Source of the DNA: an uncultured Clostridia bacterium
GTDB lineage: Bacteria > Bacillota > Clostridia > Christensenellales > Borkfalkiaceae
Assembly (NCBI GenBank): GCA_934247935.1
Contig: CAKQKE010000004.1
Coordinates: 62,001-126,000 of the forward strand
Direction of reading: 5' to 3'
Length of the DNA: 64,000 nucleotides
Under the pieces are notes generated by a model. It was not told the origin of the DNA and did not search any database. It saw nothing but the letters and a program-made list of their open reading frames with translations. Numbering within the stretch: position 1 is the first letter of the stretch; every line of letters starts with the position of its first letter. Position numbers and translations under genes: made by a program. Below are positions 41,661-50,487 of this stretch, one piece after another.

Positions 41661-43290
41661 AAACAGAGTTTTTACCGCTTTAAAAACGGCAATCAAATAT
41701 CATCGGTTCTTAAGTATTTGTACGGTTTTGTGTGTGGCGGCTTCGGTCGTTGCGTCGCTTGTGCCGCCGCTGCTGCTCGCCAAAGTAATCGACAAATTGG
41801 CGGCGGGCGTTTATCCGTCGTTTGTTGCGGTGCTTGCATATTTTTTGAGCCTTTTAGCCGAGGGTGTGCTTACTTCCGCACAAGAGACTCTGCTTACGAT
41901 TTTGGGACAAAAAACGACCCATGCACTCAGGTCGGAAATGTCTAAAAAACTCACTGAATTGCCCGCAAGCACCTTGTCGGAACAAAACCCAGGCGAGGTG
42001 GTCGCCCGTTTTTCGGGAGATGTGGACACGGTCGAGGCGTTGTTTACTTCGGGTATAATCGGTATGATTGCCGACGCATGCCGCATCGTTTCCATTCTGG
42101 GCGTTATCGCAGTGAAAAACACGGGACTTGCGCTTGTGCTTTTGTTGATACTTCCCGTGTTTGCGATTTTCACGCGCAAAATACAAAAAAAGACGCTTTC
42201 GGCTCAACTTGAAAACCGCCGCGCGGTAGCCGCCGTGGCGGGGCAAGTGCCCGAAACTTTACATAATATCCGCACAATCCGACTGCTCGGGGCGGAAGAT
42301 TATATGGAAGAGCGTTACGACAAGCGTATTAGCGAAAGTTATTCCGCAGTGGAAAAGACCAATTTTTACGACGCGGTTTATTCGCCTGTGGTGTTGCTTT
42401 TAAATGCGGCGGTCGTAGGCATAGTAATGCTTTTATCGGCATCGGGCAAAGCGGAGATTTTAAAACTGTTCGGCATGTCGGTAGGTACTTCGGTCGCCGT
42501 AATCAATTACATATCGCGTATTTTTTCGCCCATCGAAAGTCTCGGCATGGAAATTCAAACTATTCAGTCGGCAATGGCGGGAATAAAGCGAATAGATGCG
42601 TTTTTAGGTCAGCCAGAGCGTGAAATTCCGAAAGAAAACAATTTTATCGTCAGCGGCGACGTCGTGTTTTCGCACGTGACGTTCGGCTATGACGAAAAGT
42701 CCGTACTTTGCGATTTTTCAATGACGGTAAAAGAGGGCGAACAAATTACTTTAATCGGCAGAACGGGTGCGGGCAAAAGCACGGTGTTTCGACTTTTGTC
42801 AGGTTTATATCGTCCGCAGGAAGGGACTATAACTATAGGAGGCATTGACGTAAACGAAATTACCGACAGCCAACGGCGTTTTTGCATGGGTTGCGTAGAG
42901 CAGCATTTTTCACACGTGACGGGCACGGTGCTCGAACAAATAACGCTGAGCGACCCGCGCATTACCGAAGAAATGGCTAAAGAAGCGGCGAAACTTGCGG
43001 GTATCGACTTAGTAATCGAGGCTCTTCCCGACGGTTATGACACGATTTGCGACGAGGACGGATTGTTTTCGCAAGGAGAATGGCAACTTTTATCCATCGC
43101 CCGTGCGGCGGCTGCAAATCCCGCAATACTGTTGCTTGACGAAATCACAGCAAATTTAGATGCCGAAACCGAGGCAAAAGTACTCGAAGCGTTGCGTCGA
43201 GCGTCAAAAGGACGTACCGTTCTTTCAATTTCGCACCGCATTTATAAAAATTTCGGCGGCAAAATCGTTGAAATAAAACCGCTGTCGTAA
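41644..43290 (+). CDS. ABC exporter half-transporter, second subunit (degenerate signature)
   Basis: The ATG at 41644 with GGGAGGTG before it is chosen over an in-frame start at 41596; the gene overlaps the previous one by 17 bases. The product is 548 residues: six-helix exporter domain, then ATPase. Walker A LIGRTGAGKST and Walker B AILLLDEITANLD with catalytic Glu are intact, but the signature motif is FSQGEWQLL instead of LSGGQ. Paired with the first subunit, this gives one consensus ATP site (LSGGQ from subunit one, Glu from subunit two) and one degenerate site, the classical asymmetric heterodimer. Confidence 0.9.
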   Translation: MKTENKNRVFTALKTAIKYHRFLSICTVLCVAASVVASLVPPLLLAKVIDKLAAGVYPSFVAVLAYFLSLLAEGVLTSAQETLLTILGQKTTHALRSEMSKKLTELPASTLSEQNPGEVVARFSGDVDTVEALFTSGIIGMIADACRIVSILGVIAVKNTGLALVLLLILPVFAIFTRKIQKKTLSAQLENRRAVAAVAGQVPETLHNIRTIRLLGAEDYMEERYDKRISESYSAVEKTNFYDAVYSPVVLLLNAAVVGIVMLLSASGKAEILKLFGMSVGTSVAVINYISRIFSPIESLGMEIQTIQSAMAGIKRIDAFLGQPEREIPKENNFIVSGDVVFSHVTFGYDEKSVLCDFSMTVKEGEQITLIGRTGAGKSTVFRLLSGLYRPQEGTITIGGIDVNEITDSQRRFCMGCVEQHFSHVTGTVLEQITLSDPRITEEMAKEAAKLAGIDLVIEALPDGYDTICDEDGLFSQGEWQLLSIARAAAANPAILLLDEITANLDAETEAKVLEALRRASKGRTVLSISHRIYKNFGGKIVEIKPLS

Positions 43291-43341
43291 ATAATTTTAT
43301 AAAACAGACTAAATCTTCAAAATCGAAATTATAAAAAACGC

Positions 43342-43371
43342 TTGACGCGTCGCATTGGTTTCGCATATAAT
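43342..43371 (+). promoter_or_regulatory. Promoter ahead of the manganese-type riboswitch
   Basis: TTGACG (43342-43347), an 18-base spacer and TATAAT (43366-43371). The transcript would start near 43378, just before the aptamer. Confidence 0.7.
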
Positions 43372-43379
43372 AAAATTGA

Positions 43380-43467
43380 CTTTTGGGGAGTAGTCGGCGG
43401 CTAAAACCGCGGTGAAATCGTCAATCCCGGGTAAAAATGCCCCGGTTTCATTGTTTGCGACAAGACC
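43380..43467 (+). ncRNA. yybP-ykoY-type (manganese) riboswitch
   Basis: Matches the family in its key loops: GGGGAGTAG at the 5' side, a GCGGCTAAAACCGC stem, a GTGAAATCGTCAATCCC segment, a CCCGG..CCGG hairpin, and the 3' loop CAAGACC that contacts the metal site with the 5' loop. The CAAGACC strand is also the 5' arm of the terminator that follows, as in known ON-type members. Known genes under this RNA are metal exporters (MntP, TerC, P-type ATPases), so an OadB-like gene is an unexpected target. I identified it by motif, not by a covariance search. Confidence 0.72.
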
Positions 43468-43495
43468 ATACCGTTTTTTCGGTGTGGTCTTTTTT
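43463..43495 (+). terminator. Riboswitch-controlled terminator
   Basis: AGACCATACCG pairs with CGGTGTGGTCT around TTTTTT and is followed by a T run. It overlaps the last conserved loop of the aptamer, giving an either/or fold. Confidence 0.88.
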
Positions 43496-43633
43496 ATATG
43501 TCAAACGATTTTTTTTGTGTTTTAAACTATTTTTTCGGTTTATGTTGCGAGTGTTTTTACAAAGGAAGATCGGGTGATAATAAAAAGGCAAAGATAAGTC
43601 CCCGCAAAAATTTTTACAATTTAAAGGAGAAGT

Positions 43634-44746
43634 ATGGATTTTTTATTGCAAACGCTTAAAGCAGTAACGTACAAAGACGTTATCATGTGGGTAATAGGAC
43701 TCGTGCTTATTTATCTCGCAATCAAAAAGGAAATGGAACCCGCACTTTTGCTTCCGATAGGTTTCGGGGTTATTTTGGTAAATATTCCGTTTTCCAACGT
43801 AATCGATTCCGCAGAGGGAGCGGGAATAATTCAATGGCTGTTTGAAGTAGGTATCGAGGCGTCGGAGGCATTGCCGATTTTGTTATTTATCGGCATTGGT
43901 GCGATGATCGACTTCGAGCCGCTTATAATCAACCCGAAACTTATGATAATGGGCGCGTTCGCGCAAATTGGCATATTCCTCACGTTGATATTGGCGGTGC
44001 TTTTGGGATTTCCGCTTAAAGATGCGGCATCGGTCGGTATAATCGGTGCGGCGGACGGACCGACTTCAATACTCGTAGCAATGCGGCTTCAAAGCAGTTA
44101 TTTAGGACCTATTATGGTCGTGGCATATTCTTATATGGCTCTCGTGCCGATGATTCAACCCGCGGTAATCAAATGCGTAACGACTAAAAAAGAACGTTTA
44201 ATTCGCATGCAATACAGCAATCGTCACGCTTCAAAAACCGTAAAGATCTTGTTTCCCATAGTCATTACGTTGGTTGCGGGCATAATCGCTCCGAAAAGTC
44301 TTGCTTTGATCGGCTTTTTGATGTTCGGCAACCTGATAAAAGAGTGCGGAGTACTTAACGGACTTGCCGAGACCGCGCAAAATGCGCTTGCAAATTTAAT
44401 AACGCTTATACTCGGCATTACGATTGCTTTCCAGATGCGTGCCGAAGAGTTTTTACAACTTAAAACTCTGATGATAATGGGGCTGGGGTTGTTTGCTTTT
44501 ATTTTCGACACGATAGGCGGCGTAATGTGCGCAAAAGTCATCAATATTTTCGCAAAAGAAAAAATCAACCCCATGATAGGTGCGGCGGGCATTTCGGCAT
44601 TCCCCATGTCGGCGCGCGTAATACACAAAATGGGTCTTAAAGAGGACAAGAGCAACTATTTATTGATGCACGCGGTAGGCACGAACGTGTCCGGTCAAGT
44701 GGCTTCGGCAATAGTCGGCGGCTTGATTTTAGGACTTATAGGATAA
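43634..44746 (+). CDS. oadB: Sodium-translocating decarboxylase beta subunit-like membrane protein (OadB/GcdB family)
   Basis: A 370-residue protein after AAAGGAGAAG with about nine to eleven membrane helices. It has the family blocks GIGAMIDFEPLI, IGAADGPTSILVAM and GISAFPMSARVIHKMGLKED, which carry the sodium-binding Asp and Ser positions in OadB/GcdB. In oxaloacetate, glutaconyl-CoA or methylmalonyl-CoA decarboxylases this subunit couples decarboxylation of carboxybiotin to sodium export. No alpha subunit or biotin carrier lies nearby, only a small OadG-like protein. The gene sits behind a yybP-ykoY-type riboswitch, so a metal-linked transport role is also possible. Confidence 0.85.
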   Translation: MDFLLQTLKAVTYKDVIMWVIGLVLIYLAIKKEMEPALLLPIGFGVILVNIPFSNVIDSAEGAGIIQWLFEVGIEASEALPILLFIGIGAMIDFEPLIINPKLMIMGAFAQIGIFLTLILAVLLGFPLKDAASVGIIGAADGPTSILVAMRLQSSYLGPIMVVAYSYMALVPMIQPAVIKCVTTKKERLIRMQYSNRHASKTVKILFPIVITLVAGIIAPKSLALIGFLMFGNLIKECGVLNGLAETAQNALANLITLILGITIAFQMRAEEFLQLKTLMIMGLGLFAFIFDTIGGVMCAKVINIFAKEKINPMIGAAGISAFPMSARVIHKMGLKEDKSNYLLMHAVGTNVSGQVASAIVGGLILGLIG

Positions 44747-44759
44747 GGAGGAAATATAT

Positions 44760-44966
44760 ATGAATTGGCTTTTACTCGCAATTAGCGCACAACAAAAAAC
44801 CGACTTAAAAAAGGCTTTTGAAATATTCTGGAAGGGCATGGTAGCCGTAGTGCTCACCGTGTTAATCATTATGACTATCACTTATATAATGCAAGCGATA
44901 TCTAAAAAGGCGCAAAGCAAAAAGATTGACAAAACGGCAGACAATGACGACGAAAAACAAGAATAA
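44760..44966 (+). CDS. Small OadG-like membrane protein
   Basis: A 68-residue protein with a good ribosome site (AAGGAGG), 13 bases after oadB. It has one membrane helix (MVAVVLTVLIIMTITYIMQA) followed by a charged Lys/Asp/Glu tail. Size, topology and position fit OadG (gamma), which helps assemble the decarboxylase, though it lacks a His-rich zinc tail. Assignment rests mainly on context. Confidence 0.6.
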   Translation: MNWLLLAISAQQKTDLKKAFEIFWKGMVAVVLTVLIIMTITYIMQAISKKAQSKKIDKTADNDDEKQE

Positions 44967-44981
44967 ATAAAGACAAATTGT

Positions 44982-45014
44982 CCGCTTTAACGCATACGTA
45001 TTGCGTAAAAGCGG
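44982..45014. repeat. Dispersed palindromic repeat, copy 5 (most complete)
   Basis: CCGCTTTAACGCATACGT followed by ATTGCGTAAAAGCGG: a 33-bp palindrome with three non-pairing positions. It begins 16 bases after the OadG-like stop codon. Confidence 0.8.
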
Positions 45015-45030
45015 TAGAGAAATTTAATTG

Positions 45031-45064
45031 CGCCCGTGCTTTTCAACAAAGCGCGGGCGTTTTT
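45031..45064 (+). terminator. Terminator of the oadB operon
   Basis: CGCCCGTGCTTT pairs with AAAGCGCGGGCG around TCAAC, followed by TTTTT. It lies directly after the palindromic repeat. Confidence 0.85.
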
Positions 45065-45256
45065 ATGTGTTTTTATGCGGTGAGAAATCAGAATAAAATC
45101 GCCGATTGATTATGCGAGTAGATAGTAAAAGAAATGCGTTTTTAAATAATGATATAGCGGCTAAATTTTAATAAACGGCGGGGTTTACTTTTTGTTTGAG
45201 ATATGTTAAAATATTATCAGCCGTTATTAAGATAACGAAAAAGGTTGTATAAATTT

Positions 45257-46339
45257 ATGGAAATTTTGTTTTGGATATTGTTTCCGTTGACAATGGCTAT
45301 AGTTTTAGCCGTGCTGTTTAAAGGGAAAGAAAAAGAAGAGCAGAGGCTCGATAAAAACGGTTTGTTTAAAATTAAAACGGGGTCGAGTTTTAAGTGCTTC
45401 TTTTTAATCTGTATGGCGTTGACTTTGATTGCCGCCGTAATTGCATTGATTTTTTGCATTATCGATAAAAACGGAATAGCGTTTTCCGGTAAAGTTGCGT
45501 TGATTGCGGTAATTTTGTTTTTCTTTTTGGTGGGGCTAACCGGCTATGTTTACGTTAAATATTTTTACTTGATAATCACCGATAATTCGATAATACAAGT
45601 AAAAGGTTTTACGAAAATAGAAATACCTTATGAAAAGGTTAAGTTTATGTCTCTGCCTAAGGCGAGTATTGACGCGCTGATTGCATATGACGGCAATTAC
45701 GTGCCGTTGTTTTCTGCCGATTGTTCTTTTGTAGGCGTTGATAAATTAATAAAAACGCTTAAAGACAAACGTGTCGAAGAGATTGAAAAAGTAACCAAAA
45801 AAGATATCTCCCCCGACAATTTTGCGTATAAAAAATACGCTAAAAACGTCAAAATCAACAATTTAAAGTATGTTTTATTGGGTTTCGGGTTTATGCTTTT
45901 GGCAATATTCGCAATTACAACTCCTCAAATCAAACATATTGATTTTTCGGATAGACAAATGACGGCGACTTTGCAGTCTTATAGAAAAGTAGGCGAAGAC
46001 GTGCTGTTCTTGAAATTTGAAGAGCACGACGAAGAATACAGGGTAAACAACGTGGTTTATAAAGCCTTGGACGAAAAAGTATATTCCGTGATTAACGAAG
46101 GAAAAATTGTCGAACTTGTTTTGTACAACGCAAAATCTAAAGATATTTCTCAAATAAAAATCGACGGCAAAATTTATTTAAATAAAGAAGACGTAATGAA
46201 ATTGGAAAACAAAAACGCCAAAATCGGCGATATAATCATGAAAGTAATTTTGTGTTTGTCGCTTTGCTTGATAGTAGGCGGCGTTGCGCTGCAAAGTTAT
46301 CAAATTATAGACAAAAAATCCGCTAAAAACGAGGTTTAA
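45257..46339 (+). CDS. Hypothetical membrane protein with PH-like domain
   Basis: The ATG at 45257 is chosen over a TTG at 45245, which sits too close to AAAAAGG. The product is 360 residues: a first helix at the N-terminus, two more near 45-110, a PH-like cytoplasmic segment (YLIITDNSIIQVKGFTKIEI, then PYEKVKFMSLPKAS), another helix near 215, a small beta domain (YRKVGEDVLFLKFEEHDEEY) and a last helix near 335. No enzyme motif is seen. It resembles bacterial PH-domain membrane proteins of unknown function, and two further small membrane proteins follow. Confidence 0.6.
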   Translation: MEILFWILFPLTMAIVLAVLFKGKEKEEQRLDKNGLFKIKTGSSFKCFFLICMALTLIAAVIALIFCIIDKNGIAFSGKVALIAVILFFFLVGLTGYVYVKYFYLIITDNSIIQVKGFTKIEIPYEKVKFMSLPKASIDALIAYDGNYVPLFSADCSFVGVDKLIKTLKDKRVEEIEKVTKKDISPDNFAYKKYAKNVKINNLKYVLLGFGFMLLAIFAITTPQIKHIDFSDRQMTATLQSYRKVGEDVLFLKFEEHDEEYRVNNVVYKALDEKVYSVINEGKIVELVLYNAKSKDISQIKIDGKIYLNKEDVMKLENKNAKIGDIIMKVILCLSLCLIVGGVALQSYQIIDKKSAKNEV

Positions 46340-46445
46340 AGTAAAAATCGCGCGACAAATTATTTAAAACATACAAACGGCGTTAAGTTTTAAACGCGAA
46401 ATTTAATTTACGGTAAAAGGTCGGCGAGGTTTTAAAAAGGAAATT

Positions 46446-47210
46446 ATGAAAAAGAGAGATAAAATTTATTTTTATGAATATCCACACGATAAAAAGCGGT
46501 TGTTTGAAAAGTTGCCGCACGGCGTTTCGACTTTCGGCGATATGTATGTACAAAAAGAAAACGACGATATGTTTTTTGTCGGCGTTGAAAAAAGCGGTCA
46601 TTCCGACGGCATATGGTACGTTGCTAAAACCGAGGAGGTCGAGGGTAAGACGATAGTTCACGGCAAATTCGTGTATTCTCCCGACAACAGCGGCAACCCG
46701 AAAGCAAAAGAAATGACGAAATTTACCGATATATTGATGCATATTGTGCTATTTCCGCTTATAATTCTTGCGGCGATTATTAGTTTTGTCGATTTAATAT
46801 ATAGGTTTATTACCAAAAAGCCGAACAAAAATCAAATTATGGAAATGCGTTTGAATAATTTTATGACGCAAAATCTCGGTTGCAAAAAGGGTGTTCCGCC
46901 CAAAAGCGCACTCAACAAGCGTTTTGATTTTCTCGACGAACAAATAAATGAATACAGCCGCATCGAAGAGGGAAATACTAAACAAAAATACGATAAATTT
47001 AGTGAGATATACTCGTATTTGCTTGGACTCGACGAAAAAGAAAATTTGTCGGTCGAGGGCAAAAAGCCGCTTAAATATCTTCAAAGCATTTTAAGTGACG
47101 ACGGAAAAGATTATTTTTATAAAATGAAGTTTAGTCCCGCTTGGGATAACGATAGAAAATACGAGATAGGCGTTTGCGTAAAGGGCGACCCTTTAATCAA
47201 AAAACTTTAA
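46446..47210 (+). CDS. Hypothetical membrane protein
   Basis: A 254-residue protein after AAAAGGAAATT. The first 100 residues are hydrophilic and beta-rich (YVQKENDDMFFVGVEKSGHS, DGIWYVAKTEEVEGKTIVHG), followed by one membrane helix (ILMHIVLFPLIILAAIISFV) and a charged C-terminal half (FLDEQINEYSRIEEG). I do not recognise a family. It is probably encoded with its neighbours at 45257 and 47525, which share a similar simple design. Confidence 0.6.
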   Translation: MKKRDKIYFYEYPHDKKRLFEKLPHGVSTFGDMYVQKENDDMFFVGVEKSGHSDGIWYVAKTEEVEGKTIVHGKFVYSPDNSGNPKAKEMTKFTDILMHIVLFPLIILAAIISFVDLIYRFITKKPNKNQIMEMRLNNFMTQNLGCKKGVPPKSALNKRFDFLDEQINEYSRIEEGNTKQKYDKFSEIYSYLLGLDEKENLSVEGKKPLKYLQSILSDDGKDYFYKMKFSPAWDNDRKYEIGVCVKGDPLIKKL

Positions 47211-47229
47211 CATTGTAAAATGAAAAAAA

Positions 47230-47266
47230 TGTCGTTTTTACGCGATACGTTTGTTGTAAAATCGAC
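47230..47266. repeat. Dispersed palindromic repeat, copy 6
   Basis: TGTCGTTTTTACGCGATACGT followed by TTGTTGTAAAATCGACA; it starts 19 bases after the stop at 47210. Confidence 0.7.
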
Positions 47267-47397
47267 AAAATTTGCGAGCAATCGACGCCAAAACAAACAA
47301 ACTACGACTAAAACAATGCCGCCGAGCATGGAAAAACACTAAGGCGGATTATAATTTATATATAAAAATTAATTATACTGATAGAAGTAAAAAACCG

Positions 47398-47426
47398 TTG
47401 TAAAAGATTTAATTTTGTGATATAAT
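47398..47426 (+). promoter_or_regulatory. Promoter of the small PH-like membrane protein gene
   Basis: TTGTAA (47398-47403), a 17-base spacer and TATAAT (47421-47426). Confidence 0.65.
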
Positions 47427-47524
47427 AAACTTGCAACGTAAAATAAAACGTGACGACAACATTTTACAATGAGCGGTCTGAATGCGTTTATCGTTTAATC
47501 GCGGCAAAGGGGAAAGTGGCAGAA

Positions 47525-48025
47525 ATGAAAGTGGAAATGACGGGATACAACGACGAAAAAGCAGTGGCTTTATACTCGGTTATAAAGACTTTTCATCCCT
47601 TTATGGTATCGCTGGTTGTCGCTTTGATTTGCGCTGTTTTTGCAATTATTTTTAAATTGCCGCAACTGACGTTGGTTTTTGTTTTGCCGGGGGTTTTATT
47701 GTTGTTTATGGCTTTAAGTTACGTCATCAACAGTAACTATAAAGAGTTTTTAAAGGGGCAAAAGACCAGGCATGATTTTCGCCTCGAAAACGGAATTTTA
47801 TATAAAGACAACAAAGAAGTTAAATCTGTTGACAACATAAGACTGTACAAATTTAATAATTTTTTGTTTTTAGAACTTAAAAAATCTTATTACCGTATAC
47901 CCGATGACGAGTATACAACGGGTAGCAGAACCGAATTTTTGTCGCAAGTAAAAAAAGTAAAAGGTTTTCGCATTGCCTTTATAAAGCACGCTTTTAAAAG
48001 CGAAGAAAATTCAACAAAAGTTTAA
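47525..48025 (+). CDS. Small YcxB-like membrane protein
   Basis: The ATG at 47525 (AAAGGGG about a dozen bases before) gives 166 residues; a GTG at 47450 in the same frame is possible but lacks a ribosome site. After MKVEMTGYNDEKAV come two adjacent membrane helices (FMVSLVVALICAVFAIIF and LVFVLPGVLLLFMALSYV), and then a PH-like cytoplasmic tail (HDFRLENGILYKDNKEVKSV, RLYKFNNFLFLELKKSYYRI). This is the layout of the YcxB-like family, whose function is unknown. Confidence 0.6.
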   Translation: MKVEMTGYNDEKAVALYSVIKTFHPFMVSLVVALICAVFAIIFKLPQLTLVFVLPGVLLLFMALSYVINSNYKEFLKGQKTRHDFRLENGILYKDNKEVKSVDNIRLYKFNNFLFLELKKSYYRIPDDEYTTGSRTEFLSQVKKVKGFRIAFIKHAFKSEENSTKV

Positions 48026-48204
48026 AAAATCGAAGCGTTTTAAACGGTGTATATAGCGGTTATTTAAAAAAAGATAGCGAAACGCCAAGATTAAAAACGT
48101 TAAACAAAATAAAAAATGTTAATAAGTAAAAAGCGTTAAAAAAGTAAAAAACGCCCCGCAAGGGAATTAAACAAAAATATGATAAAAGACGAGGAGGCAT
48201 CGGC

Positions 48205-48954
48205 ATGAATCTTGACAGAATTATTGCGGTGAGAAACCATAAAACAATTTACCGTGACGGCGATAAATGTATAAAATTATTTGATCACGGTTATTCAAAA
48301 TCGGACATTTTAAACGAGGCTTTAAACCATGCAAGGGTTGAAGAAACGGGTCTTAATGTGCCTGAAATTATCGAAGTAACGACAATCGACGGCAAGTGGG
48401 CTATTGTTTCGGAGTATATTAAGGGCAAAACTTTAGACAGACTTATGAAGGAAGATCCCGATAAATACGACGAATATCTCGAGCAATTCGTCAATTTGCA
48501 ACTTGAAGTTTTGTCCAAAAGAAACCCTCTTTTAACAAAATTAAAGGATAAAATGCACCGCAAAATCAACCTTGCGGAACTCGACGAAACGACTAAATAT
48601 GACCTTCAGACAAGGCTTGAAAGTATGCCTGTGTACAGCGAGTTGTGTCACGGCGATTTCAACCCGTCCAATATAATCATCGACGAAAACGGCACGCCGT
48701 ATATAATCGACTGGTCTCATGCAACGCAAGGTAACGGCTGCGCCGACGCTTCCCGTACGTATTTGTTGTTCTGTTTAAACGGCGAGCACGAAAACGGAAA
48801 GAAATATTTGGATTTATATTGCAAAAAGACGGGCACTTCAAAGCGCGATATTCAAAAGTGGATGCCTATAGTTGCCGCTTCTCAATCGGTAAAAGGCAAC
48901 AAGAAAGAAAGAGAATTCTTGCTTTTGTGGGCGGGCGTAGTCGATTATCAATAA
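48205..48954 (+). CDS. Aminoglycoside phosphotransferase-fold small-molecule kinase
   Basis: A 249-residue protein after GAGGAGG. It has the kinase-fold motifs of the APH/choline kinase group: the ATP-lobe start KTIYRDGDKCIKLF, a hinge-like VSEYIKGKTLDRL, the catalytic loop CHGDFNPSNIII with Asp and Asn, and the metal-binding IIDWSHATQGNG. Members phosphorylate sugars, choline, homoserine or antibiotics, and sequence alone does not tell which. The ATP-lobe and HGDFNPSNI details resemble a housekeeping subgroup common in anaerobic Firmicutes rather than a resistance enzyme. It has no operon partners. Confidence 0.8.
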   Translation: MNLDRIIAVRNHKTIYRDGDKCIKLFDHGYSKSDILNEALNHARVEETGLNVPEIIEVTTIDGKWAIVSEYIKGKTLDRLMKEDPDKYDEYLEQFVNLQLEVLSKRNPLLTKLKDKMHRKINLAELDETTKYDLQTRLESMPVYSELCHGDFNPSNIIIDENGTPYIIDWSHATQGNGCADASRTYLLFCLNGEHENGKKYLDLYCKKTGTSKRDIQKWMPIVAASQSVKGNKKEREFLLLWAGVVDYQ

Positions 48955-49152
48955 TTTTCGCAGATTACGGCAGTCGGCTGAAAGCAGTTTTCAAGGCAGA
49001 TAATTTTGTCTGTCGGCAGAAATCAAAAACCGATTATAAAAATGTATTTACGCTTACGGTTAAGCGGTATTTACAAATCGTTTAAAACGATAAAAAGTCG
49101 ACCGATATGTTTTTATTTAATTTTCAAATTTTGCCTGTTATCGGTCGGCTCA

Positions 49153-49187
49153 AAATTTTTCCCGCACTTTAGTTGCGGGAAATTTTT
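49153..49187. terminator. Bidirectional-looking terminator
   Basis: TTTCCCGCA pairs with TGCGGGAAA around a seven-base loop, with a T run at the 3' side and A residues at the 5' side. It lies 200 bases after the kinase gene; 49190-49560 holds no recognised gene. Confidence 0.7.
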
Positions 49188-49568
49188 ATATATAATGACG
49201 CTAAAAAATTTTTACTGAAAATTTCGATAAAATAACAACGTTTGATAAACGGACGTTTTATTGTTTTATTTGGAAAAAATAATGATTTTTTATTGACCGA
49301 CGGCGTTAAAAAGAGTAAAATATTGCAGTAATCGCAAAGTATGCATGTTGTAATTACGGCAGATGTTTTTACGAATTTATAACATGTGAATAAAAGTGGA
49401 TAATTTATCAAAAAACAAGAAATTTTTATTCGTATCAGTTGCTTTACATTTAAAAGGATTGCGGGAATTTTGTTTTTTCGGCGACGGTTGACGGATTATA
49501 TGTCGTTGCCGAATATTTCGGCACATCATTAAGTTTAAGGCAAAACAAGATTAAATTATTACAATAGC

Positions 49569-49640
49569 GTGTGACGGGGCGTGCGTTTGCAGGCGCAAAT
49601 ATTGCCGGGATTGTAGCAGTGCACGCCGGCGCATTTATTT
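49569..49640 (+). ncRNA. Unassigned three-way-junction leader RNA upstream of the amidohydrolase gene
   Basis: A closing stem GGCGTGC/GCACGCC (49578-49584 with 49621-49627) encloses two hairpins, TTTGC/GCAAA (49586-49599) and TTGC/GCAG (49602-49619). This GC-rich block stands out in AT-rich surroundings and ends 15 bases before the AGGAG ribosome site, so it could control translation. It does not match the TPP, NAD, THF, purine or preQ1 motifs I know. Upstream, alternative pairings around 49482-49526 add to the switch-like look. Confidence 0.4.
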
Positions 49641-49650
49641 AGGAGATAAA

Positions 49651-50487
49651 ATGGATTTAAAAGATATAAAAAACAAAAAAATAGATTGTCACACACATAT
49701 AATACGTAAAGAGTTTGCCGATGAATATTTTTCAAAAACTATGGGCTATGCGCTTGTAATGCAAATGCCGTCGAGTATTATGCAAAACGACGATTGTATA
49801 CAAACGGTGCAAAACGATGACAGGCTTTTTTTAAATGCTTGCATAGATATAAAAAATCCTATTCGGCCGCAACTTGATAAAATAGAAAAAAATCTCGACA
49901 ATTGGAAGGTCGTGGGGCTTAAAATTTATCTGACTTATCAAAAAGGCAAAGCAAACGATGAAAAACTTTTTCCGATTTACGATTTTGCGCAAAATCATGG
50001 TTTAAGCGTAACTTATCATACAGGGTATGGGTCGCTTGTGTTGCCGTCGGACAACGACGTTGATGGGTCAAATGCAAAATACGTCGAAGAAGTCGCAAAA
50101 AAATATCCTTCGGTTAATTTTATTGTGGCGCATATGGACGATCCCAGATATGACGAGTGTATAAAAATCGTGTGTGCAAACGAAAATATGTTTACCGATT
50201 TCAGCGGGGCTTACGAAACCGGCACAAAAGAAGGTAACGACATAGAAGGTGCGGTTAAAGTATTCAAAAAGGCGATTAAATCGGTTGAAGGAAGCGAAAA
50301 CAGCATTTTATACGGTACTGATTTTTGTCCGTCGCTTAATATGCCGCAAGTAGAAGAGTACGATTATACAATTTCAAAAATATTTGACGAAAAAGATTAC
50401 GAAAAAATTTATTATCGGAATTGTCTTAAAGCATTTCCAAGGCTTAAAAAATTTTTAGAAAAATTACAAAGGAATAAAAATGAATAA
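49651..50487 (+). CDS. Amidohydrolase superfamily metal-dependent hydrolase
   Basis: A 278-residue TIM-barrel protein after TTAGGAG. Metal-ligand motifs in order: IDCHTHII near the N-terminus, YHTGYGSL near residue 124, FIVAHMDDPRYDE near 163 and YGTDFCPS near 223, as in amidohydrolase-2/TatD-like enzymes. It probably cleaves or decarboxylates a small ring compound; the substrate cannot be read off. The next gene, a PnuC-like transporter, overlaps its stop, so the pair may salvage a vitamin-like or nucleoside-like compound. Confidence 0.8.
   Translation: MDLKDIKNKKIDCHTHIIRKEFADEYFSKTMGYALVMQMPSSIMQNDDCIQTVQNDDRLFLNACIDIKNPIRPQLDKIEKNLDNWKVVGLKIYLTYQKGKANDEKLFPIYDFAQNHGLSVTYHTGYGSLVLPSDNDVDGSNAKYVEEVAKKYPSVNFIVAHMDDPRYDECIKIVCANENMFTDFSGAYETGTKEGNDIEGAVKVFKKAIKSVEGSENSILYGTDFCPSLNMPQVEEYDYTISKIFDEKDYEKIYYRNCLKAFPRLKKFLEKLQRNKNE

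Noticed and set aside
49569..49640. TPP, NAD, THF or preQ1 riboswitch before the amidohydrolase
   Set aside because: None of the diagnostic motifs of these classes is present, so the structure is left unassigned.
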